Source: Methanothrix sp.
GTDB lineage: Archaea > Halobacteriota > Methanosarcinia > Methanotrichales > Methanotrichaceae
DNA: 64,000 nt
Direction of reading: 5' to 3'
Assembly: GCF_024518575.1 (NCBI RefSeq)
Contig: NZ_JANIHG010000006.1
Location: forward strand, 1 to 64,000
Part shown: piece by piece, positions 17,753-25,787 of the stretch
Numbering within the stretch: the first letter of the stretch is position 1
Layout: each line of letters begins with the position of its first letter
Made by a program: the position numbers and the translations under genes
Notes under the pieces: model-generated
The model's input: the letters and a program-made list of their open reading frames with translations, nothing else
Databases searched by the model: none
What the model was told of the DNA's origin: nothing

Positions 17753-18214
17753 ATGAAAGATATGCAATCACCCGTCAGCGTTCTGATTCTGCTGACGGGT
17801 GTTGCACTGATTTTTCTTGCAGATGCATCAGCCCAGGAGAGCAGCCAGAGTCTCTCCATAGAGGATGTGAGGGCGTTTCATCAGGATTTTCTCCGTAAAT
17901 CAAGCAACCTGAGCCTCATGCAGACTGATCTCCCAGAGATACCGAGTGCATCTTTCGCCAAGCTCGCGCCTTCCAGCACAGGAGATCTAGTTGCTCTGAA
18001 CTCGAATATAGAGAGGGATCTCTCATACGGCGGAGAGATAGGAGAGAGCGCGCCGAGGATAAACTACATGGACATCTCTCTGGACAAGATCACAGTGATA
18101 GCGATCAACATGGGCAGAGGTGGAAGCGCTGTCGCGACATCAAACGTCATGATAACTCCAGTCCAGTCGATCGGCGGATACCCATCATGCTCAGCATTGG
18201 ACAAGCTGAGATGA
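17753..18214 (+). CDS. Small secreted protein, C-terminus related to its neighbour
   Basis: A 153-residue protein with a signal peptide (hydrophobic VSVLILLTGVALIFLADASA, cleavage near AQES). The C-terminal segment APRIN...ATSNVMIT (residues 100-135) parallels APTIN...ATNTVTIT (104-135) of the upstream protein. AGGAGG lies only 2 bases before the first ATG and 11 before a second in-frame ATG at 17762, so the start is uncertain. An 11-bp perfect hairpin lies inside the signal-peptide codons. No family recognised. Confidence 0.6.
   Translation: MKDMQSPVSVLILLTGVALIFLADASAQESSQSLSIEDVRAFHQDFLRKSSNLSLMQTDLPEIPSASFAKLAPSSTGDLVALNSNIERDLSYGGEIGESAPRINYMDISLDKITVIAINMGRGGSAVATSNVMITPVQSIGGYPSCSALDKLR
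17769..17801 (+). promoter_or_regulatory. Perfect 11-bp hairpin inside the signal-peptide codons
   Basis: CACCCGTCAGC (17769-17779) and GCTGACGGGTG (17791-17801) are exact inverted repeats with an 11-base loop, beginning 16 bases after the first possible start codon of the second secreted gene. On the mRNA this would be a stable stem near the ribosome entry site and could lower the level of the second protein relative to the first, or mark an RNA processing site. Confidence 0.45.
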
Positions 18215-18252
18215 GCTGTTTTGTGATTGTGAGTTCTTGATGCGGATCCCGG

Positions 18253-18277
18253 GCTCTTCGCGCTGCGATCGAAGAGC
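18253..18277 (+). terminator. Hairpin after the secreted-protein operon
   Basis: GCTCTTCG (18253-18260) and CGAAGAGC (18270-18277) form an 8-bp perfect stem with a 9-base loop, 38 bases past the stop. There is no strong T-run, so its role as terminator is likely but not certain. Confidence 0.4.
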
Positions 18278-18400
18278 ATCGCCCCAGAGAGCTGCAATGT
18301 TATATCTCTTCGGCCCGGGCGCTTCTTGGGAAGCAGCAGAGACCTCGCACGCGTCCGCACATGGCCAAGTTTGTTATACCAGCCGGTGAAATTTGCTTTT

Positions 18401-20116
18401 GTGAGAAACAAGGAGATCGCATCCATACTCTACGAGATGGGGGAGCTGCTGGAGCTGAGGGGGGAGAACCGCTTCAAGGTCATAGCGTACAGCAAAGCGG
18501 CAAGGGCAATTGAGTCTCTTAAAGAGGATATCGAAGAGGTCTGGAGGCGCGGAGAGCTCGACAGGATACCCGGGATAGGGAAGGCGATAGCAGAGAAGAT
18601 CTCTGAGTATCTCACGACAGGTCACATAAACGCTTATGATGAGCTTGTAGCCTCCACGCCGCAGGGAATGAAGGAGCTGCTCCAGCTTCAGGGTGTTGGC
18701 CCCAAGACCGTCGCGCTGCTCCACGAGAAGCTGAATGTCTCAACAATCGACGAGCTGGAGGCTGCTGCGAAGCAGCACAGAATCAGAAGGCTTCCAGGAA
18801 TGGGACCGACGAAGGAGGCAAACATACTGAAGGCGATAGAGAGGTACAGGAGGCGCTCCACGCGCATACCCATCGGCGCTGCCGAGCGTATAGTTGAGAG
18901 AATCATGCACTATCTGGGAGGTATTGAGGGGCTGAGCAACATCACCGTCGCCGGAAGCTTCCGAAGGGGAAAGGAGACCGTTGGGGATATAGACATCCTG
19001 GCGACATCATCAAGGCCTTCGGAATCGATAGCCGCATTTGTTCGCATGCCGATGGTCGACGAGATCCTGGGCCAGGGGCCGACGAAGGCGAGCATCATCG
19101 TCGAGGGCACTGTTCAGGTCGATCTGAGGATCGTTGAGCCGAGATCATATGGAACCCTGCTCCAGTACTTCACAGGCTCGAAGGAGCACAACGTGAAGCT
19201 GCGCGGCATAGCGCTCCAGCGCGGTTACTCCCTCTCAGAGTACTCCCTCAAGAGGCTGGATACAGGCGAGGAGCTCTTCTTCGATCGCGAGGAGGATGTG
19301 TACAGGGCACTTGGCATGCAGTACATACCTCCTGAGCTGAGGGAGGATCGCGGGGAGATCGAGGCAGCGCTTGCCAACCGGCTTCCCAATCTTGTGGATC
19401 TCCAGAGCATGAAGGGGGATCTCCATGTCCACAGCACATGGTCTGATGGCATCGGCTCTATCGAGGAGATTGCCTCTCGCGCAAGATCGCTGGGATATGA
19501 GTACATAGCAATCACCGACCACTCGCAGAGCGTCGGAATAGCTGGTGGTCTGTCCGATAAGAGGCTGCTGGAGAAGATAGAGGCGATATACAGGATGAAC
19601 GAGAGGCTCGACGGATTCAGGATACTTGCCGGCACAGAGGTGGACATAAGGGCGGATGGAAGCCTGGACTACACAGATGAGATCCTGGAGAGATGCGATA
19701 TTGTGGTGGCTGCGATCCACATGGCTCAGGGACAGAGGGAGCGCGAGATCAACAGCAGGCTTGTGGCCGCGATGGAGAACGAGCATGTAGATATAATCGC
19801 GCATCCCACAGGGCGGATCATAGGGAGGAGAGAGCCGTACCACGTCGACATGGATCTAATCCTGGAGACGGCTGCCAGGACCGGCACGATCATGGAGATA
19901 AACGCCTATCCTGAGAGGCTGGATCTCAGCGATGAATGGGCGAGGCGCGCGAAGGAGATCGGGGTGAAAATGGCGATCGACACAGACGCGCATTCGCCTG
20001 AGCAGCTCGGCTTCATGCGCTACGGGGTCACGGTCGCACGCCGGGGATGGCTGGAGCCATCTGATGTGATAAACACCCTGAGCGCAAAGGACTTTCTGAG
20101 ATACCTCGGAATCTGA
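18401..20116 (+). CDS. polX: Family X DNA polymerase with PHP domain (PolX)
   Basis: A 571-residue repair polymerase. Residues 1-80 form the 8-kDa lyase-like domain (NKEIASILYEMGELLELRG), followed by helix-hairpin-helix motifs (RIPGIGKAIAEKI, LQGVGPKTVALL), the nucleotidyltransferase palm (GSFRRGKETVGDIDIL with the catalytic DxD, VQVDLRIV) and the C-terminal PHP phosphoesterase (GDLHVHSTWSDG, ITDHSQS, DTDAHSPEQ). The PHP metal ligands look intact, so 3'-5' exonuclease activity is expected. GTG at 18401 gives the usual family N-terminus; GGTGA lies upstream. Confidence 0.93.
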   Translation: MRNKEIASILYEMGELLELRGENRFKVIAYSKAARAIESLKEDIEEVWRRGELDRIPGIGKAIAEKISEYLTTGHINAYDELVASTPQGMKELLQLQGVGPKTVALLHEKLNVSTIDELEAAAKQHRIRRLPGMGPTKEANILKAIERYRRRSTRIPIGAAERIVERIMHYLGGIEGLSNITVAGSFRRGKETVGDIDILATSSRPSESIAAFVRMPMVDEILGQGPTKASIIVEGTVQVDLRIVEPRSYGTLLQYFTGSKEHNVKLRGIALQRGYSLSEYSLKRLDTGEELFFDREEDVYRALGMQYIPPELREDRGEIEAALANRLPNLVDLQSMKGDLHVHSTWSDGIGSIEEIASRARSLGYEYIAITDHSQSVGIAGGLSDKRLLEKIEAIYRMNERLDGFRILAGTEVDIRADGSLDYTDEILERCDIVVAAIHMAQGQREREINSRLVAAMENEHVDIIAHPTGRIIGRREPYHVDMDLILETAARTGTIMEINAYPERLDLSDEWARRAKEIGVKMAIDTDAHSPEQLGFMRYGVTVARRGWLEPSDVINTLSAKDFLRYLGI

Positions 20117-20259
20117 AAATGCCAGATCTGGGAGATCCGATGCATTATTTGGTAATCTGCGATTGCGACCCTGCAAATGCCGTAGGTCGGGGCGCGGTGC
20201 TGAGCGATAGACATCGATAAGGGAGCTCTCTTGAGCAGAGGTTTAGAGCGCGCAGAGCA

Positions 20260-22293
20260 TCATCCGCCGCAGAACCTGCAGCCGTTCGCGAGAGCATCGG
20301 GCTCGCCGAGGTACAGGACCTGCTCCCTTGAGCCGTATCTGTACACAGTGATTCCCTTGCAGCCCAGCTTGTACGCAAGACTGTAGACTCTTATGACATC
20401 GCTAACAGACGCTTTTTCCGGAAGGTTCACGGTCTTCGAGACCGCATTGTCTGTATGCTTCTGAAACGCCGCCTGGATCCTGACGTGCTGCTCCGGGCTT
20501 ATGTCCAGGGCTGTAAGGAACAGCTCCTTCATATCTTCCGGAATCCCCGGAATCTCCTGTATCGAGCCCCTGCGCGCGACCTCAGCTCTCAGTGCTGGGG
20601 TCATTATGCCCCTCTCTGTTGCCATCCTCTCGAAGAGCGGAGAGCTCTCTATAAGCCTCGCCCCCTCAAGCACATGCCGGACAAAAGATACGGCGAAGAG
20701 CGGCTCTATGCCAGAGGAGGTGCCGGCGATTATGCTTATCGTGCCTGTGGGGGCGATTGTGGTGACGGTCGCGTTCCTCATCGCGTCCCAGCTCTTCAGG
20801 GAGGACTCCTCGAAGAGCGGGAACGATCCCCTCTCATGTCCCAGGGTGCACGACTCCTCGCGTGCTGTTTTTGTGACAAACGCCATCAGCTCCTCAGCGA
20901 TCCTGAGAGCATCCTGGGATGCATATGATACACCGAGCTGGATCAGCATCTCGGCGAACCCCATGACCCCCAGACCGATCTTTCTCGTGCGCAGAGTTGC
21001 CTCCTCAATCTGCTTCAGAGGGAACCTGTTCGCATCTATGACATCGTCGAGAAACCTGACTCCCAGCCTGACGGTCTCCTCAAGTCTCTCCCAGCAGATC
21101 TCCCCTCTCTCCACCATCCTGCTCAGGTTCACAGACCCCAGGTTGCACGACTCGAAGGGCAGGAGCGGCTGCTCTCCACATGGATTCGTAGCCTCTATTA
21201 CCCCCGGGAGAGGGTGGAGCGCATTTATCCTGTCTATGAATATCACCCCGGGATCGCCACGGCGCCATGCGTACGTCGCCATCATGACCATCAGATCTCT
21301 CGCATTTATCTCACCGGTTGATTCTCCGGTCCTGGGGTTTATCAGCTCTATCGACCCGTCGCGCTCGCACCGGCGCATGAACTCATCGGTGATCGCGACC
21401 GAGATGTTGAAGTTCTCCATGCCGCCGCGATCCTTGCATGCGATGAACTCTGTGATATCAGGGTGATCGACCCTCAAAACGCCCATGTTCGCGCCCCTTC
21501 TCCTCCCACCCTGCTTTATCACGTCTGTCGCGGCGTCGAATATGCGCATGAATGATATGGGACCGCTCGCAACGCCCCCGGTGCTTCTCACAACATCCCC
21601 CTTCGGGCGGAGCCTGGAGAAGCTGAAGCCCGTCCCCCCACCGCTCTGATGTATCAGCGCCATGTACTTCAGAGCGTCGAATATCCCAGCGATCGAGTCC
21701 TCCACCGGAACCACAAAGCATGCCGAGAGCTGGCCGAGGGGAAGGCCGGCGTTCATCAGCGTCGGGGAGTTCGGAAGGAAGCTGAGAGATCTCATCATCG
21801 AGAGAAACTTCTTCCTGACATCATCAACATCTCCACCGTAGCGCCTCTCCACTGCAGATACGGCCGAAGCGACACGTTCGAACATCTCCCCAGGGGTCTC
21901 GATGACATTCCCTGACTCGTCTCTCCTGAGATACCTCTTCTTGAGAACCTCGACCGCGTTGACGCTGAGCTTGAGATCGTCTGCAACGCCAAGGTAGTGC
22001 TTCGCCTCCCTGATCTCGGATCGCCTCTGCCTGTAGAGTATGTACGCCTTGGCGACCTGGGCGTAGCCCGCATCTATCAAAACCTCCTCGACGATATCCT
22101 GGACGTCCTCCACGGACGGTATTCCATCCCTGAAGCGTCCGTCCACGATGGCCACAACCCTTCCTGCGAGCTCCACAGGTGTCCTCTCATCCACAATGCC
22201 CAGCGCATCGAATGCCTTGGATATCGCTCTTGATATCCTTGAGGGATCGAAATCGACTATCCTCCCATCCCTCTTTCGTATCTTCTCGACCAG
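20260..22293 (-). CDS. nrdJ: Adenosylcobalamin-dependent (class II) ribonucleotide reductase; start codon non-canonical
   Basis: About 677 residues. Converts ribonucleotides to deoxyribonucleotides using a B12-derived thiyl radical. The active-site block NPCGEQPLLPFESCNLGS, the STGGVASGP region and a C-terminal redox pair (CRFCGG) are present. An ATP-cone-like N-terminus (RKRDGRIVDFDPSRISRAI) lies upstream of the first ATG/GTG/TTG, a GTG at 22194. The frame is open back to about 22329 with no canonical start. A CTG at 22293, with GGGGGAG 6-7 bases upstream and about 26 bases from a TATATAT box, is my best guess. If the GTG is used, half the cone is lost. Confidence 0.85.
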   Translation of the reverse strand: MVEKIRKRDGRIVDFDPSRISRAISKAFDALGIVDERTPVELAGRVVAIVDGRFRDGIPSVEDVQDIVEEVLIDAGYAQVAKAYILYRQRRSEIREAKHYLGVADDLKLSVNAVEVLKKRYLRRDESGNVIETPGEMFERVASAVSAVERRYGGDVDDVRKKFLSMMRSLSFLPNSPTLMNAGLPLGQLSACFVVPVEDSIAGIFDALKYMALIHQSGGGTGFSFSRLRPKGDVVRSTGGVASGPISFMRIFDAATDVIKQGGRRRGANMGVLRVDHPDITEFIACKDRGGMENFNISVAITDEFMRRCERDGSIELINPRTGESTGEINARDLMVMMATYAWRRGDPGVIFIDRINALHPLPGVIEATNPCGEQPLLPFESCNLGSVNLSRMVERGEICWERLEETVRLGVRFLDDVIDANRFPLKQIEEATLRTRKIGLGVMGFAEMLIQLGVSYASQDALRIAEELMAFVTKTAREESCTLGHERGSFPLFEESSLKSWDAMRNATVTTIAPTGTISIIAGTSSGIEPLFAVSFVRHVLEGARLIESSPLFERMATERGIMTPALRAEVARRGSIQEIPGIPEDMKELFLTALDISPEQHVRIQAAFQKHTDNAVSKTVNLPEKASVSDVIRVYSLAYKLGCKGITVYRYGSREQVLYLGEPDALANGCRFCGG

Positions 22294-22316
22294 CTCGCTC
22301 TCCCCCGGTGCAAACG

Positions 22317-22323
22317 ATATATA
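22317..22323 (-). promoter_or_regulatory. TATA box upstream of nrdJ
   Basis: TATATAT on the minus strand, centred about 27 bases from the CTG at 22293. Together with the plus-strand TATA 25 bp away it makes a compact divergent promoter. Confidence 0.5.
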
Positions 22324-22342
22324 CCACTATCCTTTACCTGGA

Positions 22343-22348
22343 TATAAA
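22343..22348 (+). promoter_or_regulatory. TATA box upstream of cooC
   Basis: TATAAA on the plus strand, centred about 26 bases before the ATA at 22372, the spacing expected for a leaderless message beginning at that codon. The same spacing is seen at other genes in this window (6973, 24955, 51476). Confidence 0.5.
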
Positions 22349-22371
22349 CTAAGACTCTGGGGGTCGTCGCA

Positions 22372-23148
22372 ATAAAGCTCGCTGTCTCAGGAAAGGGTGG
22401 TGTTGGCAAGACAACTCTTGCTGGAACGCTTGCGCGTCTGTTCGCCCGTGATGGCTACCGGGTTCTCGCGATAGATGCAGACCCTGACATGAACCTCGGA
22501 TCTGCCCTCGGCATAAAGGAGAATCCGAGGCCTATCACCGAGTACAAGGATCTCATCGAGGAGAGAGCGGGCATGCCGATGGGCATGTACCGCATGAATC
22601 CGAAGGTGGATGATGTGATAGAGAGATGCGGATGCACAGGTCCGGATGGTGTGAGGTTCGCTGTCATGGGCACCCTGGAGACTGGCGGGAGCGGATGCAT
22701 GTGCCCGGCGAGCGCGTTCCTGAAGGCGCTTCTCAGGCATGTCATCTCCAGGGAGAAGGACGTCGTGATACTCGATATGGAGGCTGGCATAGAGCATCTC
22801 GGCAGGGGCACCGCGAGGGGCGTCGATGCGATGATAGTGGTCGTCGAGCCCGGCCTGCGATCCATAGAGACCGTGGAGCGGATCAAAAGGCTGGGCGAGA
22901 ACATAGGAATAACAAACCTGCTGGCTGTGATCAACAAAACCGACGATCCTGGCATAGTGAAGGAGAAGCTTGAGGAGATGGGCATACCCGTTCTCGGGAC
23001 CATACCATTCGACAGGAATCTGATAGAGGCAGATCTTGGAGGAAAGGCGCCCATAGATGTGGGCGGGCCTGCTGTCGAGGCCATAAAGAGGATCAAGGAT
23101 GAGCTGGTCAAGAGGTTTGAGAGGGTGAAGGACGCCCCGATCTCTTGA
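22372..23148 (+). CDS. cooC: CO dehydrogenase nickel-insertion ATPase CooC; start codon non-canonical
   Basis: A 258-residue MinD/ParA-type P-loop ATPase that delivers nickel to CO dehydrogenase. The deviant Walker A motif GKGGVGKTT is at residues 7-15, the switch/Walker B region is DVVILDMEAGIEH, and the CooC Cys-X-Cys nickel motif is in GSGCMCP. No ATG, GTG or TTG occurs in frame between the upstream stop and an internal ATG at 22489 that lies after the P-loop. An ATA at 22372 gives exactly the usual MKLAVSGKGG start; a CTG at 22357 is the other option. Confidence 0.88.
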   Translation: MKLAVSGKGGVGKTTLAGTLARLFARDGYRVLAIDADPDMNLGSALGIKENPRPITEYKDLIEERAGMPMGMYRMNPKVDDVIERCGCTGPDGVRFAVMGTLETGGSGCMCPASAFLKALLRHVISREKDVVILDMEAGIEHLGRGTARGVDAMIVVVEPGLRSIETVERIKRLGENIGITNLLAVINKTDDPGIVKEKLEEMGIPVLGTIPFDRNLIEADLGGKAPIDVGGPAVEAIKRIKDELVKRFERVKDAPIS

Positions 23149-23234
23149 ATCTCCCTACACACGTCTCAGAAGACCCTCAATAGCATGGTAGAGGCGCTGC
23201 GCCTGTCGCAACCGTGTTCTGAGAAGGCCTACTG

Positions 23235-23522
23235 TCAGGGCAGATTGTCCTCGCCGCGCAGGCCGTGCTGCCTCTGCAGGCTCATATCGATGAGTATTCT
23301 GAATATGCTCTTTATGCTTCCCGGATCGAGACCGAGCTCAGTCGCCATATCCACAGCTCTGCTGAGCACCAGAGCCTCCTGGTCCGGATCAGATATCGAG
23401 AGACCGAGCGCTGCCTTATCCCTGTAAATCTCCTCTGCAAGAGCCATGCGCTTCTGTATCAGCCGCAGGATCTCCTCGTCTACCTTCTGAACCTCCAACC
23501 TGTGCTCAACCAATCCCATCAT
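23235..23522 (-). CDS. aroQ: Chorismate mutase (AroQ type)
   Basis: A 95-residue all-helical protein converting chorismate to prephenate for Phe/Tyr synthesis. The first long helix (LEVQKVDEEILRLIQKRMALAEEI), the catalytic-lysine region (RDKAALG) and the third helix (SIFRILIDMSLQRQ) fit AroQ mutases. The start ATGATG overlaps the stop of the shikimate kinase gene, so it is translationally coupled to it; both act in aromatic amino-acid synthesis. Confidence 0.85.
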   Translation of the reverse strand: MMGLVEHRLEVQKVDEEILRLIQKRMALAEEIYRDKAALGLSISDPDQEALVLSRAVDMATELGLDPGSIKSIFRILIDMSLQRQHGLRGEDNLP

Positions 23523-24385
23523 ATCCCCTCCTGAAAGAGATCTGCCTGGCCCATCCTGGCGCTTCTGTTCTCAACCGCTGTCCTTATGATACTTCCGCCG
23601 AGCGATGACCATGCCTCAGCAACATCATCCCCTGAGAGATCATCGACAAGTGCAGCGTAAGCGGGTCCAGTGCCGGAGAGCGTCGCTCCAGCAGCGCCCG
23701 CCCTGAGCGCGAGGAGTATCGGCTCCGGAGACCTGCGAAGCGCGGCGCAGTACAGGAGCCCGTTCACGGTCATGGCTCCCGCATAATCCCCCTCCATAGC
23801 CATCTCGAAAACAACATCAGCAACCCTGGAGAAGAGCCTGCACCGCTCCACATCGACATCGCGGGAGAAGAACCGCTCATCGGGAATGAGGAGCATGACC
23901 TCTGAGCGGAGCACATCTCTTTTTAAGAGAGCTCTCTTCAGATTGTCTGTCACCACAACACCGCCGAGCATTGAGGCGCAAGCGTCATCGAACGCGCCGG
24001 TCACCGTGACGCCCGCATCGAGAGCTGCCTCGACTCCGATGCGCACCGCATCTACCATATCGATCTTCTCCCCCAGCGCATCAAGAGTGGCGAGCACCAC
24101 GGCGTTCGCAGCAGCGCTGCTCGACTTTAGGCCGCTAGCAACCGGTATCTCGCTTCTGGTCCTCACAACGCCGCCGTAATCGAGGTCGAAGTGGCGCAGC
24201 ACGCGCTCAACGCATCTGACGATGAGCCTCGTGTCAACACCTGACACATCCCCCACAACTCCATCAGAATCGTCGAGCACCACTTCTGCTGATGTTCTGA
24301 GCGATATTCCGAACGCAGAGCCCTTCCAGTTTGCGATGGCATTCAGCACAGTGGCCGCGCCGTATGCAGTCGCGTATCCTCTCAT
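23519..24385 (-). CDS. aroK: Archaeal shikimate kinase (GHMP family)
   Basis: A 288-residue GHMP-superfamily kinase phosphorylating shikimate; archaea use this type in place of the bacterial P-loop enzyme. The ATP-binding motif PVASGLKSSSAAANA (about residues 82-96) and the C-terminal LSGTGPAYAAL motif are present. The ATG at 24385 has AGGATG upstream and gives MRGYATAYGAATVLNA, a typical start. Followed by chorismate mutase with an ATGA overlap. Confidence 0.92.
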   Translation of the reverse strand: MRGYATAYGAATVLNAIANWKGSAFGISLRTSAEVVLDDSDGVVGDVSGVDTRLIVRCVERVLRHFDLDYGGVVRTRSEIPVASGLKSSSAAANAVVLATLDALGEKIDMVDAVRIGVEAALDAGVTVTGAFDDACASMLGGVVVTDNLKRALLKRDVLRSEVMLLIPDERFFSRDVDVERCRLFSRVADVVFEMAMEGDYAGAMTVNGLLYCAALRRSPEPILLALRAGAAGATLSGTGPAYAALVDDLSGDDVAEAWSSLGGSIIRTAVENRSARMGQADLFQEGI

Positions 24386-24430
24386 GATGACATCCTCTTT
24401 GCCGGCATGGTTCATGATTCAGAGAAGATC

Positions 24431-24955
24431 TCACGCCAGACCGGTCTCTATCATCCTCTTCAGCTTCTCGAGATCCTTAACGAACTCTGGCTTCTCCTCG
24501 CGGGTGTACTTTGCCATGAGCTTCTCCAGGTAATCGAGCTCGCCGTATGTCGATACGAAAGCCGGCTCGTAGCTTCCCAGCATGTACAACGGAATGACAT
24601 CGACGCCGCCCCTCGATGTGATCTCCTGCAGGTCCTTCACGACGATGACGAAGCAGTATCTCCTGTACCCCAGCCCCCTCGCGATGTTCTTCGCCAGGCT
24701 GTCCATCTGCTGTATCCTTCTTGCTGAGAGGCTCTTGTATGCTGCCACAGAGTCCTTGTACTCCACGAACATAACCGAGTCCTCTGACCAGAGGATGGCA
24801 TCGTACTCCACTATCGCCACGGAGTTCTTTAGAGCGACGACATTGAAGAGAACGCCCCTGCACCATCCGATGTTCAGGTGCACCCTGAAATCGCTCTCCG
24901 TTGGTGGAGCCAGCCTCGGCTTGAGGACATAAGGATCGCTCCTGAGCTCGATCAT
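24431..24955 (-). CDS. Archaeal protein of unknown function, possible PD-(D/E)XK nuclease fold
   Basis: A 174-residue protein. The middle shows VEYDAILWSEDSVMFVEYKDS, an acidic residue followed by E-x-K, which is the shape of a PD-(D/E)XK nuclease-like core; the following basic helix (LSARRIQQMDSLAKNIARGLG) also fits. This is pattern reading, not a family assignment. The C-terminus is a charged helix. The ATG at 24955 is about 26 bases from a CTTTATAAAAG TATA box (about 24976-24986), indicating a leaderless transcript. It precedes aroK by 45 bases and may be in the same operon. Confidence 0.6.
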   Translation of the reverse strand: MIELRSDPYVLKPRLAPPTESDFRVHLNIGWCRGVLFNVVALKNSVAIVEYDAILWSEDSVMFVEYKDSVAAYKSLSARRIQQMDSLAKNIARGLGYRRYCFVIVVKDLQEITSRGGVDVIPLYMLGSYEPAFVSTYGELDYLEKLMAKYTREEKPEFVKDLEKLKRMIETGLA

Positions 24956-24975
24956 GAGCAAAGGTCTGATCCGAG

Positions 24976-24986
24976 CTTTTATAAAG
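24976..24986 (-). promoter_or_regulatory. TATA box of the nuclease-like / aroK / aroQ operon
   Basis: CTTTATAAAAG on the minus strand, 26 bases from the ATG at 24955. Upstream, at 25061-25084, two perfect copies of ATGTAAAGTTGC lie in tandem and could be a regulator site. Confidence 0.55.
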
Positions 24987-25060
24987 AAATTACCATATGG
25001 ATGAGGACCTCCGGAGGTCAAACTGCAGGGAGTTCGATTTTAAGGTGATATGATACAACA

Positions 25061-25084
25061 ATGTAAAGTTGCATGTAAAGTTGC
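25061..25084. repeat. Two tandem 12-bp repeats
   Basis: ATGTAAAGTTGC occurs twice head to tail, followed by ATGC. It sits between the end of cooT and the promoter of the gene starting at 24955. Two units are too few for a satellite; binding-site duplication or polymerase slippage are both possible. Confidence 0.5.
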
Positions 25085-25136
25085 ATGCGATGGGAGAAAA
25101 CACAGGATGAAAGAGCCATACACTGCATATACGCTT

Positions 25137-25322
25137 TCATGCCTCTATGAGGACCTCCTGCGAGAGTATGTTGATCTCCTTGAGCCTCCCATCGACCTCC
25201 TTCGATCCGCCAAGTATGCCCTCGAAGAGTATCCTTCCATCCAGGACGACTATCCTGACGACGCTATCCATTACAAGCTCCTTCTTGCCACCGGCAAGCA
25301 TGTAGACCGAGAGCTCACACAT
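25137..25322 (-). CDS. cooT: CooT-family nickel-binding protein
   Basis: A 61-residue protein starting MCELSVY, with the conserved Cys at position 2 and the family-like pattern GGKKELVMDSV, then EGILGGSKEVDGRLKEINIL. In Rhodospirillum CooT binds Ni(II) through the N-terminal region as part of CO dehydrogenase maturation; methanogens with CODH/ACS often carry relatives. GGTGAT is upstream of the ATG. It lies 20 bases downstream of tRNA-Arg on the same strand, and cooC is 2 kb away, so nickel handling genes are loosely clustered here. Confidence 0.82.
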   Translation of the reverse strand: MCELSVYMLAGGKKELVMDSVVRIVVLDGRILFEGILGGSKEVDGRLKEINILSQEVLIEA

Positions 25323-25342
25323 AGCATCACCGTGAATATGAC

Positions 25343-25416
25343 GGACCCGGCGGGACTCGAACCCGCGACCCCCGGGTTAGAAGCCCGGTGCTATATCCTG
25401 GCTAAGCCACGGGTCC
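25343..25416 (-). tRNA. tRNA-Arg (anticodon TCT)
   Basis: A 74-base cloverleaf on the minus strand: acceptor GGACCCG/CGGGTCC, a D-arm, anticodon stem CCGGG/CCCGG with loop CTTCTAA (anticodon TCT, reads AGA), and the T-arm with GTTCGAG. No intron and no encoded CCA. It separates pfdB from cooT and may be released from a common transcript. Confidence 0.95.
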
Positions 25417-25424
25417 ATTCAGTT

Positions 25425-25787
25425 TCAGCCGCCCCTCGGCGGCATCTGGCCAAGCGACTGCCTCAGCTGGTCCTGGAGCTGGTTGAACCTTGCCTGTATC
25501 CGCTCCTCCTGCTTGGCAACCGTCTTCAGGCGCAGATCCAGCAGATCCACCCTCTCCTTCAGCTCTGTCATCAGCGTCGCCTTGTCGGATCTGAGCATGA
25601 GCTCTCCGACATTCTTGTAGACGACAACATCATCCGGTGACTTGTCCAACTCCTTGATCGCAGCCTCTGCCTCCTTCTTGAGGAGCTCTATCTGGCTCTT
25701 CTGCGCAACCAGTGCCTGAGCCTGCTGCTGCAGCTGCTGCAGCTGAGCAAGCTGATTCTGCACCTGAGGGGGTAACTCTCCGCTCAT
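25425..25787 (-). CDS. pfdB: Prefoldin beta subunit
   Basis: A 120-residue coiled-coil chaperone subunit; the hexamer passes unfolded proteins to the thermosome. Two long heptad-rich helices (PPQVQNQLAQLQQLQQQAQ at the start and KQEERIQARFNQLQDQL near the end) flank a short beta hairpin (DDVVVYKNVGELMLRSDK). The N-terminal helix is very glutamine-rich. It is the last protein gene of the exosome superoperon; the start overlaps the pcc1 stop (ATGA). Confidence 0.93.
   Translation of the reverse strand: MSGELPPQVQNQLAQLQQLQQQAQALVAQKSQIELLKKEAEAAIKELDKSPDDVVVYKNVGELMLRSDKATLMTELKERVDLLDLRLKTVAKQEERIQARFNQLQDQLRQSLGQMPPRGG

Noticed and set aside
20501-21466. 321-codon open frame opposite nrdJ
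   Set aside because: Same reason: a shadow of the ribonucleotide reductase codons, no ribosome-binding site.
25061-25088. Tandem ATGTAAAGTTGC as start of a CRISPR array
   Set aside because: Units are adjacent without spacers and only two exist.
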